From assembly GCA_030248135.1 (NCBI GenBank), contig JASANC010000091.1, positions 1-64,000 on the forward strand: a stretch of DNA of 64,000 bases. The letters are read 5' to 3'. A program made the translations under genes and the position numbers. The notes under the pieces are model-generated. The model made no database searches, was not told where the DNA came from, and saw only the letters and a program-made list of their open reading frames with translations. Below are positions 11,050 to 23,000 of the stretch, piece by piece (position 1 is the first letter of the stretch; every line of letters begins with the position of its first letter). This stretch comes from Theristus sp. LFF4_11. Lineage: Eukaryota > Nematoda > Chromadorea > Monhysterida > Xyalidae.

Positions 11050-14000
11050 ATGGCCACTCGCTCGAAAGGTAAAAGTCGCGATCAGCGATCCAGCAGCAGA
11101 CAGGCGACGACGACAGCGCACAGCGTCAGTTTTGCGGTGAGTTCCTTCTGGACTAGCTGCTGCGTGCTGGCTGATTCTATTCGGTTCTTGTGGTTAATTT
11201 TTGATTGATTCAAAATCCTGTTTTGCTTTGCTTGTTGAGTTCTCATTCAAAAAAACGTAACGATTGTGGTTTGGTTTTTCGATCACTGAAAAGTTCTCTC
11301 GTTTGCTGATTGACTGCATTGCATTGTTTTGTTGCATGCATGGAGCATGACATGGCAGATGGATGGCTTTGATCTCAGTTGTTTAAGGCTGGGGCGGCCC
11401 AGATCAGATTTTGAACTAAAGGAACCGTATTTGCTCGAACTTTTTAAAAATACGGAGAGGGACTGCAATGCAATGTTGTCAAAAGAAAACAAAAAAATTA
11501 AACCAAAGTTGTGCCAAATGGAGGCAACTAATGAAAGGAATATTGAAAAAATGCAAAGAAAAATAAAAATCATGAAAAAAATTAAAGCACAAATTGACAT
11601 CACATTTTTCAGGACGAAAGCGCCACATCACCACCGTCGGCGTCGTCGTCGAGTTTGAGCGCGTCACTTTCAATGTCGAGCCCGATGCACAACTCGCGAA
11701 TGGAGGAGAAAAACCAGCTGAAAAACCTCAACAATCGTCTCGCCTCCTACATCGAGGTTTGTCTTGGTCCGGTTCCGGTTTGGTGTGCGTTCATTTGCGT
11801 CCCGTTATTAGTGGCCCACCCAGTAGCGGCCCGACACGAACGTCCCATTCATTTGCGGCACAACCATTTCCGGCCCAAGCAATTGCAGCCCAGCCTAACA
11901 ATTTGCTCTAATCTGTTGCTTGTCGCCAACGGCAACAAAATATATTGAAATATCGCCTTAAAATCTCCTCCCAGTCCTGGTATACCGAAATGTTTTCTAA
12001 CAATTTGTTAACATTAAAGAAGAAAATCACTGAAAAATAGTTATTTCTGAATGAAGTTCGCTGTTTGCGGTTTCGCCAGGTACATAGACGCATACCGCGG
12101 TGCCCGTTGCTGCGTTTGTGCAACTGGCGTTGTTTTTTTTCTAAAACTCTGAACAAAAAATTGAATTGCTTTGCAGCGCGTTCGTTTCCTGGAGCAAGAG
12201 AACACACGACTTGAGGTGCAGATGCGCGACATCGAAGTCGTCGAACAGCGGGAACGCAAAAACGCCCAGGACGTCAGTGCTGGTTCTGCTTGTCTGGGTT
12301 TTTTGTCCTCTCATTCTCCACATTTCAGTGACCGACAAGTTTCTCTTTATATTATTGACAATCGACATGAATTGTTGTTGGATGGATTCGAAATGTAACG
12401 AAGATTTTCTGGCATGCACGAAACTGAGTTGTGTTGTTGCGTCTGTATTTCATTGAGGGAGCCTGTCACCACAGGTCACGCAATTTCGTGCACTCGTAAT
12501 CATAAATCATTTCATGTCGTTCTGTCGCTCAGATAAGGTAAATCAATTTGCCGAAAGGTACCGAAAACATCTGAATTTTTGTCTTTTTTTGTCAGGCTTA
12601 TGAACGCGAATTGGCTTCGGTACGCAAAGGCTTGGACGACGTTGCGAATCAGAAGGCGAAACTGCAGGTCGAGTGTGACGCGATGCATGCCGACTATACG
12701 AACTTGAAGAACAGGCAACGCGTTTTTTTGCTTGTTTCGCATTTTTTCTGTCCTTCAGATTACTGGCATTTCGTTGAAGCGCCTGATGCGCTAGGCTTTT
12801 TTGTATCCAAATGGATGCAATTTGCATCGTTTTTGGCTGTTTTCATCCAATTTCTTGGGAAAAGACGCAAAATGCATCCTGCAATTTTTAGTCAAAATGC
12901 ACAAATGTTCAAAAATTGTTAATCAGAAACTGTTAAAAGAATTGTGATTTTTGACCACGAAGTTTGAAAATTATTAAGATAAAAAAACCGGGTTTTTATT
13001 TTTTCTGGAAAAAAACCTGAAAAAAACGGTTTAAAAACGGAAAAGAAACCGTTTTTTCCTGTGCCAACTCTAGGAACTGATAAAAGCCGGTTATATTCCG
13101 TGCCAGGTCCCAAATCGTTGTAGACTCGAGATATTTTGATGGTTTTCTTTGTTTTTATCGAATACACTGTTCATCGGTTTTCTTTGCCGCAACTAAACTG
13201 ATTGACGGGACTGTTTCTCAATTGGTCATTGCAGAGTGGGCACGTTGGAGCGAGAATTGAACGACAGCGAGAAAAAGCGCATGGAGGCGCGGGCGCTGGT
13301 GACCGATCTGGAAGGACGCCTGCGCCAGTCGGAGCAGAAAGAACAGAACGCGCAGGATCAGTTGAAGGTTGGGGACGTTCATTGGAGACTTGTTCAAGCA
13401 GAGTAGAGTCTGCAGATCCTTTCGCACTTTTGCCAACCGATGCGTGTGTTTGAAACCGCGTTTGAATTGTTGCACCGTTACCAGAACGGAAAATTTGGTA
13501 ACTGCGACATTCAAACTCCGAACGTTGGGATGCACTTCGTTTGGTTCCATGATTTTTAGGATGCTTCAAGGCTTGAAGGGTTGGATTGGAAAGTGACTAC
13601 TTTGTTTGGCACTCTGAGCGGTTCGCATGTTTTTGACCGTTCAGTTTTTGGTCAGTTCACGTTCGGCTACTTTTTTCGCCGTTAAAAATCCAGCTGTTCA
13701 CACAATCAAATCGAACAACAACTATTCAAGTGACTCTTATTGACACTAAACACATTTTCTTGTTATTTTCTAACTCTTTGGTATGTGTGTGTGTTTCTGC
13801 TTGTCAGTTTTGGCGCGAAAAATCGAACTGTTGAGCGTGCGTGCACTGTCTTTATTATCAAAACGCACTGCGTTTTTGACGTGCGCGCTAGTGGGGTTTT
13901 CCACCCGCAGACGTACATTGTGCCGCGACTGCGACGTTTTTTGTTGAGAAAAAAGCATCAAATTCTGAATTTTGCGCACAAGTGCTGTTGAAAAAGCGAA

Positions 14001-17000
14001 ACCACTGGTCTGAGCGTCTGGCGTTGCGTTGCTTGCGTGCTTGTCGTTATGTTTGTCGGTGTTTCCTTCGCAATGACACATAGAGACATAGCCCGCTCAG
14101 TGTTGTCACAGCAGAATGCGCCAGCCAACCGACCATTGTCACAATGTAAAACATTTTGAAGGTTTTAATATATTTTTTTTCAGTCGGTTCTTGTTTTTTG
14201 GTTTTGTGTGGGAAGGAAATTGAGAAAAAAGGCATAGGGAACTGCTTTTCGTTGTTCTTCTGAATGAAGGATGATTCAGTGACAGTGTTGCGTTGTCTCC
14301 CTTTGGGTTGGTGTGCCTTTTTTTAATTTTTCAACTTTCTTCCGTAAATGGTGTAATTTTGGCTGGGCAGGTGGTTTCTTGATTTTTTTCGAACAGTTCT
14401 GGCATCTCCGGAAAAATTTCGGGAAGGAACACTGTTGCAATGAATTGAACACCATCAGCTGCTCATTTATTCGTGTATCCTTCAGTGTGAAAAGATGAGC
14501 GAAATCATAAACGGGTAAATCTAAATCGTGTTTATCAATGAAGTTCATGGTGTTATGTATCTATCTTTTTGTAATTGAACACCTTGCAAGCGTTGGCCAG
14601 CATGTTTCTTCATCGCATCATTTATAGACATGCCAGGTCTTCTCCAATACCCACGCTGCCACACACATGGCAGTATAGCTTGAGGAAACATATCAAACTC
14701 GCTTCAGGGATAGGTTGCGTTTGCGGAGAAAAAGTGTCACTAGCTAGCAGCCAAGCCAGCTGAAGCTAGTTGTGGATCGATTTTTTTCTCTTTTAACGTA
14801 TGACATATTTCTACAACTACAAACGCATTGTATTTATGCTTTAGGGAGCCTGGCAAAAAACGCGTGGCGCTACGCCGCTACTATCAGAGAAAACGCGTAG
14901 TGGGAAGAGCATTTTTTCTTTTCGTTTGATTTCCGGGTTTTGACGCTCAATTTTGCTCCGGCTCGTCTCATGTGTGACTGACATAAAGCTTGAGGTTTTT
15001 TTGTTGATGGAAATTGAGCTTTGTGTTCGGAGGTCACCCGGAGTAAACATTTGACCAGCATGAATGAATACACAACGCAGAAAATTTCAACGTTGACAGG
15101 CGCACGGGTAGAAAAAAAGTGAAATCCAGAAATCCCTGCACTATTTGAAACGCAGTACATGTTCAAAATTCAGCGTTTCCACTACTTCCTCAATCTTCCT
15201 CCTCATTTTTAATCAATGCTTGACCCCTTTGTCATTCCTTTGTGAAGATTTCCAAAGCCGCCATATCCAAAACCCAAAGAGACGATTGAACGCAGGTGTA
15301 TGTGTCTGATTTGCTGATGGGGTAAACAAAACAAAAAGGTGTTTTCTTTGATGCAGTCAATGGTTAATGTAGCAAGCTTACACCGTGATAGGTCATTTGT
15401 TTGTGGCATAATCGGATTGACCATACCACACACACCAACATCATCGATTTTTCTGATTTTTATCTTTTTGATTTTGTCGTTGATTTTCAGTTTGTCGTGG
15501 TTGTTGTTTGAGGCTGTGGCTGTAAATTGTTAGCCATGCGAGATAAGGTGAAATGGAGTGGGGGGGGGGGGGGGGCGAGATAACGCATTATCATTTTGTA
15601 TGATGAAAGTGGAACTAAAATTGTTGATTTCAATTTATTGCAGGTGAACATACGTTGGTATGCGACTAGTTGATTGGCTGCTTTGTGGTGTGCTGTTGCG
15701 GATTGGTCGCAACAAGCCAGATGCAGCCAATTTTTACGCTCGTTAACGCACAACCGTTTTTTGGTTGTTTGGAATTATTCGCTTAAAATTCCCAGCCAGT
15801 CATCAGAACATCAGTTGTTGTATGTAACATAGGCCAAAAAATGTGCGATGAAAAAATGTGGTGAATCACACTTAATGCACGGGTTTACACACAGATGCGG
15901 CGTGGTCTGTGCGTTATTTATGCGCAGTATGTCTCCAGTTTATTTACATAAACGTAAACGCTATTTGCGTTCACTGCCCTGCGTAACCATGCACTGAAAC
16001 TGAAATGTATTTTTGATTTTTCAGGCTTTCGGGGGATCGGCTTCAGAAATACAAATGTTTTTCTTGATTCTTAGCTTTTTATCAGCAAAAAAGCATGTTG
16101 ATTTTTTTCGCTTTTCGTTTGAGATTGGTACAACACTTCAACTGCAAGATTTCCTGTACATAATTCTGGTTTTGTGGTGTGTGCATGTCACTATGTGTCG
16201 CCAGAGTTTTTATATTTAAAAAGGGTGATCAACCAGAAATGTCAATTTAAAACGGCTGGTATGTTTTGGTGGCAGCTGGTAGCACTTAAGCAACGTTTTG
16301 AGCTGAAACTTGGAGCAATGGAATAACTTGCGCCCCCCCCCCCTTTGTTGTACGTGCTTCGTCTAAAATGTCAACGAATACTTATTAGTCACAGCAGCAC
16401 ACAGATAATGGAGACTATTGGTTTGCGCGTGTGTGACGCATCCGCAACAGCAGCCTAACGTGTTCACCACTTGTGTTGCAAATCACCAATTTTGATACCT
16501 TCGTGTCTGTCAGTATGAAACGTGACATTTCGCGATTTTCTTTCAGAACGTCACACGTGAACGGGATCAGCTCCGCTCGCAGCTGCAAGATGCGATCAAA
16601 AACTTGGAGACCGAAACATACGGACGCGCGGAGCTGGAGAACAAATATCTGTCGGTGTGCGAAGAGCTGCGCTTCGAGAAGGGAATACGCGAGAGGGTGA
16701 GATTTTGGTTTAATCGTCGTTCATTGTCTACAATGTGAAAGTGTGATTTCGTCGTTTCTTCAGTGCCCATTCATGGACTCGCGGGCGCTTGAGCGCAGGT
16801 GTCACTTCAACACGTGAAGCTGCTATGTTTTTGTTTCATGAATGTGTGGCGAATTGACGCTGCGTGAAGTGACGCCAACGCTTCAAATTCCATGAATGAG
16901 GCTTTATGATATCGTTGTGAAAAACGCTCCGTAGAAGAGACCAAGCACTTTCTTTAGCACGTGTTTTTGCAACAGAATTGTTCAATTTCAACCTCACTAA

Positions 17001-20000
17001 AGTAATTCAACCCCACTCAGACAGACAAACACACTGCAACAGACGCACTGGCAGACACAGGCGTTGCACACGCGCGATGTAACATTGCGTGTGCGTGAGA
17101 GTGTGCCTGCCTGTGTGTTTATATTTCGCAGTGGGCACGGAACAGTACTGTGTTAGTTGATGTTTAACTCAAGATTTTTTTTTGTTTTCATTCAGGAGAT
17201 CGAGGAATCAAAGTCGCGTCGCGAGACGGAGTTGCGTGCGCGTACACGTGAGCTCGAGGTGAACTTTCGGTCGGAGCTGAAGGAGAAACTCGACCAGTGT
17301 CGCGCGGAGGTCGAGGCCGAGCAGGCACGCAACCGACACAGGGTGATCGACATGTACGAGCAGAAGGTGGGGGTGTTGGAGTGGGGTGGTGTTGGTTGTT
17401 TTGGTTTTGGCTGCACACTACACCGCTCACTCCACGGCTTTCAGCCAAAACACGAAACAGCCGCAATAATATATTTTTCATCGGTTATTTTTCAACAGTC
17501 AAGTTATTTTTTTGCACCAAATGTTTTTCAACTTGTCAGCTTCGCGATGCGACCAGCTTTGCGGAGGACAGTCGAAACGCGGCGGCGGAGGCGCGTGAGC
17601 AAGCGGCCAAATATCGCTCTCAGGTCGACATCATGGAACGCGAACGGAATGACGCGCAGGCAGCGGTTGGGAAACATTGATTTTTTTAAATTTTCTTAGG
17701 TTTTTTGTGCGAAAATAGTTTTTTTGTTTAATTTTTGCTTTGTGGTCTGCGGGCGGACTGCTGACTGACTGGAGAACTCCAACAGCATTTTGGTTTTCAT
17801 CTGTAGCATTAAGCCGATTGAGAACTCTTTCATTTAAGCACTCACTGATTCACCAAAATGGATCCATCCAACCTTAATGAATGGTTTTCTTGTTGTTTCC
17901 CGTGTCTCCACATTCTACCCCTCTTCAGACGGACGCCTATCAGCGCAAGATCAGCGACCTCGAAAATCGCATTCGCTTGCTTGAAGCCGACTATCAGGCG
18001 CGCATGCTCTCAAAGGAGGAGGAGGTGCGGGGATGTTTTTTTGTTTCAGTTTCGTCGTGGTCGCATGTAGTGTGGAGATCACTTCCCTAAGCGAGTTGGG
18101 TAACTACTCTGCGGAGCTGCTGGTGAACTCTGCATTTTAGTGCTTTCCGCGTGCTTAGTTCTCTGGTGGTTAGATTTATTTGCTATAAATTGTTTTGGCG
18201 GATTTGTCTCTGTTCGTCTTTCTAGAGTCCGGTTATTTAAAAAATGCGCTTCCTAAAGTCCATTAGTGGTTAGTGGGATACCAGTCCTTCGGGCTTATAG
18301 CAGATAGCAGTCGCACTCTGAAGCCAGTGCACTGGGTGATGATTGCAGTGATGTTGCACAGTCACGGAAAGCACGCACACGCGCGAATGTCGCATGTGTG
18401 CTTGTGTGTGACTGCACAGCATCACTGCGTTTATGCCAGAGGGCACTGGCTTCAGACTAGTACTTTTTTCAAGAGCAAAGATTCTGAAAACCATTTGTAG
18501 ATCTCGCGTCTGCGCGCCGAAATCGACCGAATGATGCTGGAGTACCAGGATCTGATGGACGTCAAGGTGCAGCTGGACATGGAGATCCAGTACTACCAGA
18601 AGCTGCTCGAGGAAGAGGAGGCTCGGTCGGTGTTGTGCACTTGTTCGAACGTGTCAGACTGAAATCATGTCATGTGGGGTGCTCGAATGCCATGCATGCA
18701 CAGCTTTCAATTCGTGAAGAACACGTAAAGAGTAAAGCGAACTAAAATTCTGGCGACTGTGCATGACTAAGAGGTTTTAAGAGACCGTCCGGAATTAGGA
18801 GGAACATTTTGGTAATACTCTGCCCCTAGCCGAAAATCGATTTCGCTCAAATTTGGTATGGAGGTACCCTTAGGTCCAACTAAGAAAAAACCGGCCCGCT
18901 TTTGGAATGAGACCCTTGTGGTGTGGCGCTACAGGTCTCCAAAGTGGGGTATTTCGTCGAAAAACGTGATTTTTGGCGTTTTGAAAAAAAGGTTTTTTAA
19001 CGCAACACAGAAGCGTTATCGAATATTGGTGTTAATATGAAAAATGTAGTATTTTGCAATGGCTTTCATGTGCTGCATTTAGTTTTTCAAAAAACATAAA
19101 CTTTTATTTTGGTATAAGCAAAAAACCTAAAAAATAAATTTCAAAAATTTCACTTTTTGACTGTATTGCGTCGGCACTTAGCTCGACCCAAAAATTCTCT
19201 CCGCTATCTTTTTCGCGATAAAAAATTGGTCTAGAAAACGTTTTAACGAGATGCAAACCGTTTCCTCTTTTGAGGTTTTTTTTCGTTGCAAGGTTGGTTG
19301 AGAATTTTTTTTGCTAGTATAAGCTTTTATTGCTTTATTAAGTTTGTCTAAAAAACGTTTTAACCAATGTGATCTGTGCCATATATACGTAGTTTTGAAC
19401 GCACTTTCACGTGGTTTAATTTGTTTTGAAAAATATTAAACTATATGTTTGGTGCAAACACAAAATTGCTTCAAACCCCAGAATTTTTGGTGTACCATGA
19501 AGAAGTTCATGGTTTCTGCAGTCACAACGTTTTTACTTATCGTAGTTTTCTTTGCACCATCATTTTCATTGTAAAAAACTGGTCTAGAAAACATTTTAGC
19601 AAGATGCAAACCGTTTCCATTTTTGTTTTTTTTCGTTACAATGTTGGTTGAGAAATTTTTATTTTTGCTAGTTAAGCTTTTATTTGTTCATAAAGTTCAT
19701 TTAAAAACGTTTTAACCAATGTGATCTGTTTCATACATACGTAATTTTGAACGCTCTTTCACGTGGTTTAAATTGTTTTAATAAATTTCAAATTATATGT
19801 TTGGTGCAAACACAAAATTGTGTCAAATCCCAGACCTTTTGGTTTAAATGAAGAAGTTAATGGTTTCTGCAATCAAAACGTTTTACCTTATTGTTTTTTC
19901 TTTACACCATCGTTTTCACCGTAAAAACTGGTCTAGAAAACATTTTTACAAGATGCAAACCGTTCTGTTTTTGAAGGATTTTCGTTACAAGGTTGGTTGA

Positions 20001-23000
20001 GAACTTTTGATTTTTCCTAGCATAAGCTTACGTTAAGTCTATTTGAAAACGTTTTAACCAACGTGATCTAAACCATATATACGTAGTTTTGAACGCTCTT
20101 TCATGTAGTTTAGTTTTTTTTAAATATTAAACTATATGTTTGGTGCAGATACAAAATTGCTTAAAATCCCAGACTGTTGGTGTGAAGAAATTCATGAACT
20201 CTGCAGTCGCGACGTTTTAGCTAACCGTGATTTTCTTTAAACCACCATTTTAACCGCACAAAACTGGTCTAGAAACACTGTTGATAACCAACAAAGAAAC
20301 ACCTGCTGTTTCCATATTCTTTCACGAGGTTGTATAAACATTATTTAAAAATTTCATTTATATGTTTGGTGCAAGCAAAAACTTATAAGATTTCATCTGT
20401 GACGTCTCTAAGCAAAAAACAGTTGTTCCGAAAAACTTAAATATTCATTATTAGTCACTTCCATAGCCGGTGTCTTTTGATCGTTAAGAACTTCCAGAGG
20501 CTTTATTATATCAGCCGCGTCGCGTTCATTTTGCTCTCGACGAGCACGGTCCAACACCTCTGCTGTTGCTGCTTCCGCTGTTGTTCTTCGGCCGCGGCTC
20601 TACGTTGGCGCTCAGCCGCGTCGCGTTCATTTTGCTCTCGAGGAGCACGATCGCACATCTCCTGCTGCCATCATCGTTGTTGTTCGTCGGCTCGTTGGCG
20701 TGCAGGACGATACAGGTCTTCGGCCTCTGCTCCTTGGCGTGCCGGACGATACAGGTCCTCGGCCTCCGCTCGTTGGCGTGCAAGACGATACAGGTCTTCG
20801 GCCTCTGCTCGTTGGCGTGCAGGACGATACAGGTCCTCGGCCACTGCTCCTTGGCGTGCAGGACGATGCAGAACCTCCGCTTTTCATATTCAGCAAACGA
20901 TGGTTTTGTGTGGTGAATCTTAGCGGAATGTATAATAATCCTGTTATCAAATTGCACAGCAATTTAGTTGTTATGTTCAGTTAATACAGCATTTTTGGTA
21001 CCTCACGTTTTTGTGAAAACATTCAAACACAACTGCAAGAAAAACGGTTAGTTGAAGCGTTGTTAAGAAAGAATGGTAATCCAATACATCCACCCTGGGC
21101 TTCAACGGATTTTTGTGCTGCACTAAAACACACAATTAAACACACACAGTTTAAAAACTTTTACAATTGTGTGAAAGTACATCAAAATAATATATTTCGC
21201 ACAGATTTCATTTTAAAACCCATTTAAACACATTTTATAGTGTTTTTTTTCGTTATGATTGCCAAAAAGAGGGGAAGCTCATTAGCAATGGAAACAACAA
21301 GTGTTTCTTTGTTGGTTATCAACAGTGTTTCTAGACCAGTTTTGTACGGTTAAAATGATGGTTTAAAGAAAATCACGGTTAGTTAAAACGTTGCGACTGC
21401 AGAGTTCATGAATTTCTTCATGGTACACCAACAGTCTGGGATTTAAAGCAATTTTGTATTTGCACCAACAATATAGTTTAATATTTTTTAAACAAACTAA
21501 ACCACATGAAAGAGCGTTCAAAATTACGTATATATGGTTTAGATCGCGTTGGTTAAAACGTTTTCAAATAGACTTAGCGAAGCAACAAAAGCTTATGCTA
21601 GGAAAAATCAAAAGTTCTCAACCAACCTTGTAACGAAAAACCTAAAAAAACGAACGGTTTGCATCTTGCTAAACTGTTTTCTAGACCAGTTTTTTACGGT
21701 GAAAACGATGGTGTAAAGAAAAAACGATAAGGTAAAACGTTTTGATTGCAGAAACCATGAACTTCTTCATTTACACCAAAAATTCTGGGGTTTGAAGCAA
21801 TTTTGTGTTTGCACCAAACATATAATTTGAAATTTATTAAAACAATTTAAACCACGTGAAAGAGCGTTCAAAATTACGTATGTATGAAACAGATCACATT
21901 GGTTAAAACGTTTTTAAATGAACTTTATGAACAAATAAAAGCTTAACTAGCAAAAATAAAAATTTCTCAACCAACATTGTAACGAAAAAAAACAAAAATG
22001 GAAACGGTTTGCATCTTGCTAAAATGTTTTCTAGACCAGTTTTTTACAATGAAAATGATGGTGCAAGGAAAACTACGATAAGTAAAAACGTTGTGACTGC
22101 AGAAACCATGAACTTCTTCATGGTACACCAAAAATTCTGGGGTTTGAAACAATTTTGTGTTTGCACCAAACATACAGTTTAATATTTTTTAAACAAAGTA
22201 AACCACGTAAAAGAGCGTTCAAAACTACGTATATATGGCACAGATCACATTGGTTAAAACGTTTTTTAGATAAACTGAATAAAGCAATAAAAGCTTATAC
22301 TAGCAAAAAAAAAACTTCTCAACCAACCTTGCAACGAAAAAAAACCTCAAAAGAGGAAACGGTTTGCATCTCGTTAAAACGTTTTCTAGACCAATTTTTT
22401 ATGGCGAAAAAGATAGCGGAGAGAATTTTTGGGTCGGGCTAAGTGCCGACGCAATACAGTCAAAAAGTGAAATTTTTGAAATTTATTTTTTAGGTTTTTT
22501 GCTTATACCAAAATAAAAGTTCATGTTTTTTGAAAAACTAAATGCAGCACATGAAAGCCCTTGCAAAATACTACATTTTTCATATTAACACCAATATTTG
22601 ATAACGCTTCTGTGTTGCCTTAAAAGACCTTTTTTTCAAAACGCCAAAAATGACGTTTTTCGACGAAATACCCCACTTTGGAGACCTGTAGCGCCACACC
22701 ACAAGGGTCTCATTCCAAAAGCGGGCCGGTTTTTTCTTAGTTGCACCTAAGGGTACCTCCATACCAAATTTGAGCGAAATCGATTTTCGGCTAGGGGCAA
22801 AAATGTTCCACCGGTTTGCGGACGGTCTCTTAAACAAATGGCACCATTTCGGCACGATACGTTCGTATAAATCTGCAGTTGTAATATTTATTTTCCAAAT
22901 TCTGAGACTCGATGCGCGCAGAGAGAAAATCAGTTTTATGCTTGACTTGAAATTTGAAATTGCTAAGCGGAGTCTTTGCCAGATGCGCAACAGGGTCATT

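Noticed and set aside
20477..20923. Plus-strand ORFs of repeated WRAGRYRSSA or CRTIQVFGL units
   Set aside because: These are all frames of the same 39-bp tandem repeat. The minus frame with charged helix-like sequence is the more protein-like reading, and even that is broken.
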